Positions 1-6,398 of a stretch of 17,246 nt of DNA are shown here, in pieces. The stretch is from Fimenecus sp051881455. Its GTDB lineage: Bacteria; Bacillota; Clostridia; Oscillospirales; Acutalibacteraceae. The position numbers and the translations under genes were made by a program. Numbering within the stretch: the first letter of the stretch is position 1; every line of letters starts with the position of its first letter. The notes beneath the pieces are model-generated. The model did not search any database. It worked only from the letters and a program-made list of their open reading frames with translations, and was not told the DNA's origin. The DNA is taken from assembly GCA_051881455.1 (NCBI GenBank), contig JBJEPX010000011.1, positions 1 to 17,246 of the forward strand. The letters run 5' to 3'.

Positions 1-266
1 TCAGGCGAAAATATGCCGTTTTAAACCATATCGGGTTCGACTCCCCTCACCTTATCGGAATGGTTTTAGGAATAGATATTGCCACTGATATTGCGGTGAT
101 TGATGAAAAGTTAGTGTTAACAGGTGTTTTGGCCGGGGCGATTGTAATTCTGATTTCACTTTTTTACAGTTTTCTGCTTTTTGGATTTGGAGATTTGATT
201 CAATGTCAGCAAAGGAGTGCGCATTATTTAAAAGAGATTTTAAAAGAAGTGAAAAGCAACAAATAG
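1..266 (+). CDS. C-terminal end of a small membrane protein (5' end outside window)
   Basis: The frame is open from base 3 to the TAG at 264-266, so the true start lies upstream of the window. The ATG at 60 is only internal: the residues before it (ending FDSPHLIG) read on smoothly, and there is no ribosome site before base 60. The visible 87 residues hold one hydrophobic helix (about residues 39-60, LVLTGVLAGAIVILISLFYS) followed by LLFGFGDLI and a charged, lysine-rich tail. A single late helix followed by an FGFGDL/YGFGEL-like turn and a soluble tail is common in short, unassigned Clostridia membrane proteins. No function can be assigned. A weak hairpin (CCGTA/TACGG, 299-311) followed by a T-rich stretch could end its transcript. 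Confidence 0.6.
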   Translation, partial: RRKYAVLNHIGFDSPHLIGMVLGIDIATDIAVIDEKLVLTGVLAGAIVILISLFYSFLLFGFGDLIQCQQRSAHYLKEILKEVKSNK

Positions 267-318
267 GGAACGGTATTCGCATAGTCCCGTGAATTTTCCG
301 TATTTTACGGTTGGTTTT

Positions 319-450
319 GTAGGGCGTCCGCCCTACCGCCATGCCGTTAGTTTATTGTTGTTGCGGGACGATGAAGGCATCGTCCCCTACAAATTCTCAT
401 AAACTTTCATAGTATTGCTTGTAGGGGCGGGTCTCTGTGCCCGCCCGAGA
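319..450. repeat. Three GTAGGGG-type palindromic repeats in the spacer before murT
   Basis: The 315-bp spacer 267-581 holds no gene. It contains three short hairpin-forming repeats of one style. The first, 319-336, has GTAGGGC and GCCCTAC arms around a 4-nt loop. The second, 363-390, is on the other strand, with GGGACGATG and CATCGTCCC arms. The third, 421-450, has GGGCGGG and CCCGCCC arms. All begin GTAGGG on one strand, but the arms differ while still pairing. A partial further GCCCTACC copy is at 486-494. The 421-450 copy recurs exactly, inverted, at 6558-6587. They look like dispersed REP-like elements. Confidence 0.75.
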
Positions 451-523
451 TTTCACCACGATTTTTACGGCGAGAGATATACCACCGCCCTACCGTCACG
501 CGTGGGTATTTTTGCGATTATTA

Positions 524-552
524 TTGACTTTCACCCCTGCTAAAACTATAAT
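524..552 (+). promoter_or_regulatory. Sigma-A-type promoter for murT-gatD
   Basis: TTGACT (524-529) and a perfect TATAAT (547-552) are separated by exactly 17 bp. The TATAAT ends 29 bp before the murT-like ATG. This is the strongest promoter match in the window and lies just downstream of the repeat cluster. Confidence 0.75.
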
Positions 553-581
553 TATCATATAATTTCTTTCAGAGGTGCGAA

Positions 582-1958
582 ATGGGTAAATTGAGATTTT
601 TAATTGCCGTGATTGTTGGTAAAGTGTCGGCATTTTTGCTGGATAAAATTTTTAAAAGGGGCACAAACACTCCGGGTATAATAATGCTTAAAATCTGCCC
701 CGATGCGCTGGCAAGATTTACAATGCCCGAAACCACCGTTTGCGTAACGGGTACAAACGGAAAAACAGGCACATCAAATCTGCTGACGCATATTATACGA
801 AACAGCGGAAAAACCGTTGTTAATAACTCAAAGGGCTCAAATATGGCGCCCGGGCTTGCATCTGCCCTTGTTACTCAATGCACACTTTCGGGTAAAGTTA
901 CCGCCGATGTCGCTGTGCTTGAAGTTGACGAGCGCTCCTCACAGTTTATTTACACAAAATTCGTTCCAGACTATATTCTTTGCACAAATCTTTTCCGTGA
1001 CTCCATTATGCGAAACGGCCACAGCGGATTTATTTTTGATAAAATCAACGATTATTTAGACGAAAAAACTACCCTTGTTCTCAACGGTAATGACGGAATT
1101 TCGGGACTTTTAGGCGAGAATAAATGCAACCGTGTGTTTTTCTCCGTTGACAGGACAAGCAGAAGCACCGAAAAATGTGAAGATACGGTTTGCGACCTTA
1201 TTGCCTGCCCAAAATGCAGTCATACCCTTGAATATGAGTATTATCACTATAACCATATAGGCGTTCCCGTGTGCCCCGAGTGCGGCTTTAAGATGCCTCA
1301 AAGCACCTTTTATGCCACCGATGTGGATTTCGATAAAGGCACATTCGTGTTTAACGGCGATAAGGGTGAAAGCGCTGTTTTGCCCTTCCCCAAGGGTAAC
1401 TTTTTCAATGTTTTTAATATTACGGGTGCTTGCGCCGTTTGCAGACTGATGGGCATTGATATTGAAACAATCAGCGGCAGTATAGAGGATTTGTCCGCAA
1501 AAACAGGCCGTTTTGACGAAACGGTTTTCGGCGGCTGTAAGGTAACATCAATGCTTTCCAAAAACCAAAACCCAATTTCCTGCTCACAAAGCCTTAAATA
1601 TTTAGGCAGTACTGAAACTGAAAAAGATGTTGTATTGCTTATTACCGATTCCAATGATAAAATCCACGGTCATGAGGATATTTCATGGCTTTACGATACG
1701 GATTTTTCACCCCTTTTGTCCGAAAATATTAAGACCGTTTATATCGGAGGGACAAGGTGTTACGATTTGGCTCAATGCCTTGATATTAAAGGCGTTCCAA
1801 CGGATAAACTCCGTATTTTTGAAAGCTATGAAGAACTTACAAAAGATGTTTGCGAGAATATTTTAAAGAGCCGTGAAACGGTAATATATTTTGAACTTTA
1901 CGCCACAGGCGTTGTGAATAAAATTAAAACCGCATTAAAAGAAAAGGGGGATAAATAA
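582..1958 (+). CDS. murT: MurT-like Mur ligase (lipid II isoglutaminyl synthase subunit family)
   Basis: This 458-residue protein has MurT architecture. It starts with a short hydrophobic segment (residues 5-20), then a Mur-ligase ATP loop GTNGKTGT (57-64), a Cys4 zinc ribbon inserted in the central domain (C209, C212, C231, C234), and a C-terminal DUF1727-type domain. The C-terminal domain contains HEDISWLYDTDF, in which D367 matches the DxSW aspartate thought to be catalytic in MurT. In known systems MurT and GatD amidate the D-glutamate of lipid II at the membrane. Two stretches deviate from the family as I recall it. The usual KNPAG motif reads KNQNPI (about 327-332), and FRDQxDR reads FRDSIMR (138-144). 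The ATG has a GAGGTG ribosome site (572-577). gatD begins one base after the stop. The family call is firm, but the exact reaction is uncertain given the state of its partner. Confidence 0.82.
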   Translation: MGKLRFLIAVIVGKVSAFLLDKIFKRGTNTPGIIMLKICPDALARFTMPETTVCVTGTNGKTGTSNLLTHIIRNSGKTVVNNSKGSNMAPGLASALVTQCTLSGKVTADVAVLEVDERSSQFIYTKFVPDYILCTNLFRDSIMRNGHSGFIFDKINDYLDEKTTLVLNGNDGISGLLGENKCNRVFFSVDRTSRSTEKCEDTVCDLIACPKCSHTLEYEYYHYNHIGVPVCPECGFKMPQSTFYATDVDFDKGTFVFNGDKGESAVLPFPKGNFFNVFNITGACAVCRLMGIDIETISGSIEDLSAKTGRFDETVFGGCKVTSMLSKNQNPISCSQSLKYLGSTETEKDVVLLITDSNDKIHGHEDISWLYDTDFSPLLSENIKTVYIGGTRCYDLAQCLDIKGVPTDKLRIFESYEELTKDVCENILKSRETVIYFELYATGVVNKIKTALKEKGDK

Positions 1959-1959
1959 T

Positions 1960-2667
1960 ATGAAAAAAATTGTCATAGAAGAGCTTTATCCCGAGTTTAA
2001 CAATCTTTACGGTGACAGAGGCAACGCCCTTTATCTTGAAAAAAAGCTGAAAGCGGCAGGGTATGAGGTTGAAATTATAAAAACAGGACTGTTTGACGAG
2101 CCGAATTTCGTAAACGGAAATACGGACATTCTGCTTATCGCCCCCTGTCAGGAAAAGCATCAGCTTATTGAACTTGAACAGTTGAAAAAGTACCGTGATG
2201 CTTTGAACGAGCGCATTGAAAAGGGCGGAGTAATACTTGCAACAGGAAACGCCTTTGAGCTTTTCGGCGAGTATATTGAAAGCCCCAAGGGCGAAAAGAC
2301 CGAGTGCTTGGGATTTTTCCCCTATTATGCAAAGCAGTTTTCCCGTCTTCGCTATAACGATTGCAGTGTGGGCGATTTGGAAGGTATGGAGATAACGGGC
2401 TTTAAAAATCTTTTGAGCCACAGTTACGGTGAGTTGCCTTATCCCTTTCTGAAAATGAAAAAGGGCTGCGGAATGAATAAGGAAACGAACCTTGAAGGCA
2501 TACACAAAAATAATCTGTTCGCCACATATCACACAGGCCCGATTTTGCCCCTTAATCCCCAATTTACGGAGTATCTTATAAAGCTTGTAGATGCGGAGTA
2601 CAATGATATTCCCCTTGAATTTGAACAAAAAGCATACGAAAGCAGAATAAAAGAACTGACAAAATAG
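1960..2667 (+). CDS. gatD: GatD-like glutamine amidotransferase lacking the catalytic Cys/His
   Basis: This 235-residue protein aligns along its length with GatD (CobB/CobQ-type class I amidotransferase). It has the N-terminal ELYPEFNNLYGDRGN and the C-terminal GIHKNNLFATYHTGPILPLNP. In GatD these enzymes strip ammonia from glutamine for MurT. Here the nucleophile elbow, LTICGGYQFLG in S. aureus GatD as I recall it, reads LATGNAFELFG, with Gly96 where the cysteine belongs. The C-terminal YLHGP reads YHTGP, putting Thr192 at the catalytic His position and a His one residue early. The glycine-rich GGGSDREQ loop reads APCQEKHQ (61-68). The frame is intact and starts one base after murT with an AAGGGGG site, so it looks maintained rather than decayed. 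Likely a pseudo-amidotransferase subunit or one with a changed role. Confidence 0.8.
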   Translation: MKKIVIEELYPEFNNLYGDRGNALYLEKKLKAAGYEVEIIKTGLFDEPNFVNGNTDILLIAPCQEKHQLIELEQLKKYRDALNERIEKGGVILATGNAFELFGEYIESPKGEKTECLGFFPYYAKQFSRLRYNDCSVGDLEGMEITGFKNLLSHSYGELPYPFLKMKKGCGMNKETNLEGIHKNNLFATYHTGPILPLNPQFTEYLIKLVDAEYNDIPLEFEQKAYESRIKELTK

Positions 2668-2686
2668 TCGGTTGAAAAAAAGGACG

Positions 2687-2878
2687 GTAGGGACGATTCA
2701 CGAATCGCCCGTAGATAATAACAAAACCAATAACATTTTGTAGGGGACGATGCCTTTCATCGTCCCGCGGAATTATATGGAACCCACGGCGTGGTTGTAG
2801 GGGCGGGTTTCCATGCCCGCCCGCAAAATCATATAAAAACCAATGGCGGCATCGTAGGGGCGATTCACGAATCGCCCT
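2687..2878. repeat. Array of four GTAGGGG-type palindromic repeats
   Basis: The 358-bp stretch between gatD and the Rhs fragment has no gene. It carries four palindromic repeats in the same orientation: 2687-2710 (CGATTC/GAATCG arms), 2740-2768 (GGGACGATG/CATCGTCCC), 2797-2824 (GGGCGGG/CCCGCCC) and 2854-2878 (GGGCGATTC/GAATCGCCC). All start GTAGGG, then diverge into three arm types that each remain self-complementary. Spacers of about 30 bp are unrelated. Downstream, 2948-2976 offers a promoter-like TTGAAA-17 bp-TACTAT and an AGAGGT at 2979-2984, but no start codon follows, as if a gene start had been lost. Confidence 0.75.
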
Positions 2879-2997
2879 TTATATTGCAACAATCACGATA
2901 TGTCAAAATAGTTATATAACCGCATAAATAATCGTTGAATATTCACATTGAAAAAACATATTCAAAATGATACTATAAAGAGGTAAAAGCAGATACG

Positions 2998-3025
2998 GGA
3001 AAGACGGGGTACCGTCCTCTGTCTT
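2998..3025. repeat. GGGGACGG/GTCTT-type palindromic repeat at the Rhs breakpoint
   Basis: Divergent member of the family AAGACA-GGGGACGG-TGTCTT. Here AAGAC and GTCTT form the outer arms (3001-3005 and 3021-3025), and GACGG/CCGTC form an inner pair around GGTA. It ends on the base before the first Rhs codon, so the repeat edge coincides with the 5' truncation of the Rhs gene. Confidence 0.6.
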
Positions 3026-4423
3026 ATGAGAGTGGACGACCAATTTGTTGGGAACGGTACATCGACATATACTTACGACAGCCGAGGCAATATCACAGCG
3101 AAAAATGTATATCCCTTTACTCGTAATGAAACAATCACCTCTTCACCCACAGAAACTAAAACCTTTACCTACGCAAACTTTGGTTGGAAAGATTTGCTTG
3201 TGGCAGTAGATGATGTAGAACTTACCTATGATGAAATAGGCAATGTTTTATCTTTCGGTTCAAGGGCGTTTACATGGAATAGCGGCAGAAATCTTGCAAG
3301 TATTACTGACGGAAGTAACACATATTCATACAAATATGATGAAAACGGCATAAGAACAAGTAAGACTGTAAATGGCGTTACCACATACTACAATACCAAA
3401 AACGGTGTAATTCTGTCACAGAGCGACGGAACGAATACCATGTATTTCCTGTATGATACATCTGGTACCCCTCTTGGATTTATACTGAACGGTACACAGT
3501 ATTTCTATATGACAAACCAAATGGGCGATGTTATTTGTATAACAGAAGCTAACGGAAACATATTCTGCGAGTACGTCTATGATGAGTGGGGAAAAGTCAT
3601 CGCCATTAATTATGTTGATGAAAACAACGCGCAGCAAATCGCTGTTGCAACCGCCAATCCTCTCCGTTACCGTGGGTATTATTACGACATTGAAACAGGA
3701 TATTATTATCTCCAAAGCCGTTACTATGACCCAGACATTTGCAGGTTTATAAATGCGGATATTCCGGAAATTGCTCAGATGTCGAAGAATAATTCAGCAG
3801 GGTCAAATCTTTTTGCTTATTGCAATAATGAGCCGATAAATCATGTTGATTACGATGGTTATTACAATCGTAAAAAAGCCGTAAGCTATGCAAAACGATG
3901 GGCTTATTTTAGAAATCCGCTATATAGGACATATGGTCAAGACTGTGCAAACTTTGTGTCACAATGTCTTGCCGCCGGAGGAATTAAAACTAATAATATG
4001 TGGCACAATGAACTGTTGTATGTTGGTGCTGGAATGTTTAATAGAGGCGAATTAGTTTATGATGTAACAAATAATTGGTCTACAGTTCGAGGATTAATGA
4101 ACTATTTTGTGAATTTCCAAAAATATTGCGCACAAATTTCAGCTTGTTATTTTTTAAATAGAAATGGAAATGCAAATACAATGATAAAAGATTTCATTTC
4201 TTTTTCTGATAAAATTCAAGTAGGTGACATTATGCTGATGGATACGCATATTGATGGAAAAGAAGCCTATAATCATGCTACTATTATTACAAAAATAACA
4301 AATAATGAAATTTATTATACCGCTCATTCGAAGAATAGACTTGATGCTAAACTATCGGAAAAAGTTTCAAGCAAATCTATTGAAAATATCTATGTTATAT
4401 CACTAAAAAATAGTGCAGTATAG
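3026..4423 (+). CDS. 5'-truncated Rhs/YD-repeat protein with C-terminal Amidase_6-type domain
   Basis: The 465-residue frame begins inside an Rhs core: YD-type repeats YTYDSRGN, LTYDEIGN and YSYKYDENG. It then has the conserved Rhs end block RYRGYYYDIETGYYYLQSRYYD (about 213-234) and NLFAYCNNEPINHVDYDGY (to about 277). After that a new domain starts, YNRKKAVSYAKRWA, with GQDCANFVSQC (Cys307), NHATIIT (His417) and TAHSKNR (His434). This matches the putative amidase domain Amidase_6, a papain/NlpC-like fold. Full Rhs proteins exceed 1,000 residues, so the N-terminal secretion and shell regions are missing. The start ATG has no ribosome site and follows a repeat directly. The tip DNA is much more AT-rich than the core, as expected of a swapped toxin tip. 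Probably an orphan toxin-tip cassette rather than a secreted protein in its own right. Confidence 0.75.
   Translation: MRVDDQFVGNGTSTYTYDSRGNITAKNVYPFTRNETITSSPTETKTFTYANFGWKDLLVAVDDVELTYDEIGNVLSFGSRAFTWNSGRNLASITDGSNTYSYKYDENGIRTSKTVNGVTTYYNTKNGVILSQSDGTNTMYFLYDTSGTPLGFILNGTQYFYMTNQMGDVICITEANGNIFCEYVYDEWGKVIAINYVDENNAQQIAVATANPLRYRGYYYDIETGYYYLQSRYYDPDICRFINADIPEIAQMSKNNSAGSNLFAYCNNEPINHVDYDGYYNRKKAVSYAKRWAYFRNPLYRTYGQDCANFVSQCLAAGGIKTNNMWHNELLYVGAGMFNRGELVYDVTNNWSTVRGLMNYFVNFQKYCAQISACYFLNRNGNANTMIKDFISFSDKIQVGDIMLMDTHIDGKEAYNHATIITKITNNEIYYTAHSKNRLDAKLSEKVSSKSIENIYVISLKNSAV
3073..3420 (+). repeat. 348-bp direct repeat within Rhs, copy 1
   Basis: Near-identical to 6020-6367 with a constant offset of 2,947 bp and no indels. 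Differences cluster in about 50 bp near 3120-3165; elsewhere they are scattered single bases. The identity ends at the same point (CTGTCACA) where copy 2 runs into a stop and a palindromic repeat. The pair could support recombination that would delete the tip, its partner gene and the small gene between them. Confidence 0.85.
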
Positions 4424-4433
4424 GAAGGTTATT

Positions 4434-4991
4434 ATGAATAGAATACCCAATGTGGCCAAAATATTTTTGATAATATTTATCTGCCTTATTTTAATAGGCT
4501 TGTTTTTAAGCAATATCCCTGAATTATACGCCATATCCCCATTTGGCAAACATTCACTTTCTACGAATTTCCAAAGCATTACAGAGGCGATTTCAATAAG
4601 CGATTTTGAAAATGGAAACGGAGACATCAGTGATTTTTTCGATACATTATCAAAAGAAGATGAAAAGAATATTAAAAATCAAAGCGATAAATATGTGGTA
4701 GCCAATTTAAACCTGACAGTAACTAATCCATATGATTTCAAGGTTACTTATTTAAAGTTTAACAAAATCAACAGTTTTAAGGTACTTGATTCAGATATAG
4801 CGTTTTGGAGCGACTGCAATTGGCTTATAAACAAAGGTTTTCCGCTAGAAACAACTCTAGAAAAAGATCAATCATATCCGATTGAAGTTAAAGTACTACT
4901 TTTAAAGAGCGATTTTGAAAATATTCAATCTAATTACGATTCGGTTGAACTTGTCTCGAACATTAAGGGAACAAAACTAATTGACTTTTAA
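4434..4991 (+). CDS. Membrane-anchored protein, candidate immunity partner of the Rhs amidase tip
   Basis: 185 residues starting at the ATG at 4434. The ribosome site AGGAAGG (4422-4428) overlaps the stop codon of the Rhs gene, so the two are translationally coupled. A longer GTG start at 4413 is in frame but lacks such a site. Residues 8-26 form one transmembrane helix (KIFLIIFICLILIGLFL) followed by a soluble domain of about 155 residues, rich in Lys, Asp, Asn and Ser, that should face outside the membrane. No lipobox is visible. I do not recognise the family. Position directly behind an Rhs toxin tip, matching AT-richness and outward topology fit an immunity protein against a cell-envelope-acting amidase, but that role is inference from context. 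Confidence 0.65.
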   Translation: MNRIPNVAKIFLIIFICLILIGLFLSNIPELYAISPFGKHSLSTNFQSITEAISISDFENGNGDISDFFDTLSKEDEKNIKNQSDKYVVANLNLTVTNPYDFKVTYLKFNKINSFKVLDSDIAFWSDCNWLINKGFPLETTLEKDQSYPIEVKVLLLKSDFENIQSNYDSVELVSNIKGTKLIDF

Positions 4992-5002
4992 ATGTCAAAG
5001 GG

Positions 5003-5112
5003 AAGACAGGGGACGGGACTGTGTCTTGATTGAAAATCAAGTCAAAATGCGTCGATGACGCTTTTGATAGGCTTGTCCTGTGCCCCCGCTTTCTATGCAC
5101 AGGACAAGCTGA
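5003..5112. repeat. Three-hairpin structured repeat, copy 1
   Basis: A GGGGACGG-type head (AAGACA at 5003-5008 pairing TGTCTT at 5022-5027) is followed by three consecutive hairpins. The first is CTTGATT/AATCAAG (5025-5041). The second is GCGTC/GACGC (5050-5062). The third is a perfect 13-bp stem, GCTTGTCCTGTGC with its complement (5071-5083 and 5097-5109), around a 13-nt loop. A second copy lies at 5590-5699. The 4992-5309 stretch holds only this element, the tandem repeat at 5220-5257 and AT-rich DNA. Frames through it on either strand are spurious. Confidence 0.75.
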
Positions 5113-5219
5113 AATCAAACAGTATGGCGGGGGGCTTGCTCCCTCCGGGGACAATCAGGCAAATCAGCAGATTGAAGGGTGTAAATTACTATATTATACA
5201 AAAAATATAGTCAATCATA

Positions 5220-5257
5220 GAACCGTCCCCTGATTGATGAACCGTCCCCTGATTGAT
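5220..5257. repeat. Two tandem 19-bp units in inverted orientation to the GGGGACGG head
   Basis: GAACCGTCCCCTGATTGAT occurs twice without a gap (5220-5238, 5239-5257). AACCGTCCCC is the complement of GGGGACGGTT, so with the head at 5009 it brackets about 250 bp as an inverted pair, like the two ends of a small non-autonomous element. Confidence 0.75.
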
Positions 5258-5309
5258 CACATAATATTACATGTAGAAAAAATAAATGGATTTGCAAGGA
5301 GGTGAGAAA

Positions 5310-5486
5310 ATGTCTGCTGAATCTAATTTTAAATATGCATATACTCTTTTTTACAAAGCAGTAGATGCAGAAGGAAGCACTCGACAATATTATTTAACAC
5401 AAGCTAAAAATGTTCTCGAAAATGTACCTTCTAATTATCCAGGTCGTTCTGATTTACTTAGCAAAATCAATAGTATGCTTTATTAA
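5310..5486 (+). CDS. Small orphan helical protein (58 residues)
   Basis: The ATG at 5310 follows a near-perfect ribosome site AAGGAGGTG (5296-5304) at 5-bp spacing. That favours it over the in-frame ATG at 5286, which has none. The 58-residue product is soluble, with two likely helices (NFKYAYTLFYKAVDAEG and RQYYLTQAKNVLENV) and a PGRSDLLSKINSML end. The pattern resembles a single tetratricopeptide-like helix pair. It sits alone between two three-hairpin repeats inside the Rhs island, with AT-rich codons like the toxin-tip genes. I do not recognise it. It could be a further immunity or orphan cassette gene, or the retained end of a displaced gene. No terminator is visible before 5590. Confidence 0.5.
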   Translation: MSAESNFKYAYTLFYKAVDAEGSTRQYYLTQAKNVLENVPSNYPGRSDLLSKINSMLY

Positions 5487-5589
5487 TCTTTCTTTTCTGC
5501 TGTAATATATTTTCAGTTGGGTTGTTCACTTCACCTGCCATCATGACAAGTACCACCCGCCACCGAGAGAGCATAGTTCTTTTTTTATA

Positions 5590-5699
5590 GGACGGGGACG
5601 GTACTGTGTCTTGATTAAAAATCAAGTCAAAATGCGTCGATGACGCTTTTGATAGGCTTGTCCTGTGCTCACCGCTTTCTATTGCACAGGACATGCTGA
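5590..5699. repeat. Three-hairpin structured repeat, copy 2
   Basis: Same order as the copy at 5003-5112: GGGGACGG head (5594), CTTGATT/AATCAAG hairpin with loop AAA instead of GAA, GCGTC/GACGC hairpin, and the 13-bp stem (5656-5668 and 5684-5696) with one mismatch and a 15-nt loop. Differences fall mostly in loops. The 213 bp from 5487 to here carry no gene. The right edge coincides with the point where the second Rhs fragment becomes readable. Confidence 0.75.
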
Positions 5700-6374
5700 C
5701 AAACTGTTCAACACAGCTATCAAACCGATGGTACAGGAGAAAGTGAAAAAATGACCTCTGATACCGTCAAATACAACGGTACACAGGTTCTTTCAGCTTC
5801 ATACACCTATGATGATAAAGACAATATAACGAATAAGCTGTACACCTATAACATCAGCGGAGAAGAATCAACTGTTGGCTTTATCAATCAATACGATGAT
5901 AAAGACAGAATCACCGCCATAGGTTATGATAGTTACGATGTTTATTACACTTATGACAGTAACGGACAGCTTGCAAGGGTTGATGATGATTACACCAACA
6001 GTTCTACAACAGTCTATTCTTACGACAGCCGAGGCAATATCACAGCGAAAAATGTATATCCCTTTACCCGTGATGAAAATATTACTGCATCTCCGACTGA
6101 AACAACAACCTTTACCTACGCAAACTTTGGTTGGAAAGATTTGCTTGTGGCAGTAGATGATGTAGAACTTACCTATGATGAAATAGGCAATGTTTTATCT
6201 TTCGGTTCAAGGGCGTTTACATGGAATAGCGGCAGAAATCTTGCAAGTATTACTGACGGAAGTAACACATATTCATACAAATATGATGAAAACGGCATAA
6301 GAACGAGCAAGACTGTAAACGGCGTTACCACATACTATAATACCAAAAACGGTGTAATTCTGTCACAAAAATAA
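5700..6374 (+). pseudogene. Rhs core fragment truncated at both ends
   Basis: The frame is open from 5700, right after the repeat edge, to a TAA at 6372-6374. An ATG at 5751 (207 residues from there) has an AGGAG 11 bp upstream, but the preceding residues read on as Rhs-like sequence. It contains YD-repeat units (YTYDDKDNIT, YYTYDSNGQLARVDD, YSYDSRGN, LTYDEIGN). It ends after GVILSQ, where the first Rhs copy continues into the conserved core end and toxin tip. It therefore lacks the Rhs end block, a tip and an N-terminus. The last 348 bp repeat 3073-3420. It is best read as a remnant of the Rhs gene family in this genome, useful only as recombination substrate, though a short product cannot be excluded. 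Confidence 0.7.
6020..6367 (+). repeat. 348-bp direct repeat within Rhs, copy 2
   Basis: Partner of 3073-3420, same orientation and no indels. The upstream flanks are homologous only at protein level (RVDDDYTNSSTTVYSY here, RVDDQFVGNGTSTYTY there), so identity begins abruptly at the shared TACGACAGCCGAGGCAAT. Confidence 0.85.
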
Positions 6375-6375
6375 T

Positions 6376-6398
6376 ACAGGGGACGGTACTGTGTCTTG
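6376..6398. repeat. GGGGACGG-type repeat at the 3' break of the second Rhs fragment
   Basis: ACAGGGGACGGTACTGTGTC followed by TTG begins two bases after the Rhs fragment's stop codon and ends where a different reading frame begins. It matches the heads of the repeats at 5003 and 5590 but lacks their three-hairpin tail. Confidence 0.65.

Noticed and set aside
31..50. tRNA-like T-arm (GGGTTCGACTCCC) at the window start
   Set aside because: Only the three inner pairs form; the outer T-stem bases mismatch, no acceptor end follows, and a protein frame runs through it to 266.
60..266. Complete 68-residue gene starting at the ATG at 60
   Set aside because: The frame is open back to the window edge with protein-like sequence and no ribosome site before 60, so it is the tail of a longer gene.
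1924..2628. 234-residue minus-strand frame opposite gatD
   Set aside because: It is antisense to a clearly homologous gene, with no ribosome site or family resemblance.
2687..2878. CRISPR array
   Set aside because: The four repeats differ in sequence, are individually palindromic and occur scattered elsewhere. Spacers are irregular and no cas gene is present.
2948..2984. Promoter and ribosome site driving the first Rhs fragment
   Set aside because: The ribosome-like AGAGGT is over 40 bp from the ATG with a palindrome between, so it cannot serve that start; noted only as a possible relic.
5030..5233. Small protein encoded across the three-hairpin repeat
   Set aside because: It lies on self-complementary repeat DNA, has no ribosome site, and equivalent frames on the other strand repeat at the second copy.
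5003..5257. Complete insertion sequence
   Set aside because: The ends are inverted copies of GGGGACGG, but the interior has no transposase, so only a non-autonomous element can be argued.
5467..5694. Minus-strand protein over the second three-hairpin repeat
   Set aside because: It shares a peptide with the minus-strand frame at 4963-5154 only because both read the same repeat. No start signal.
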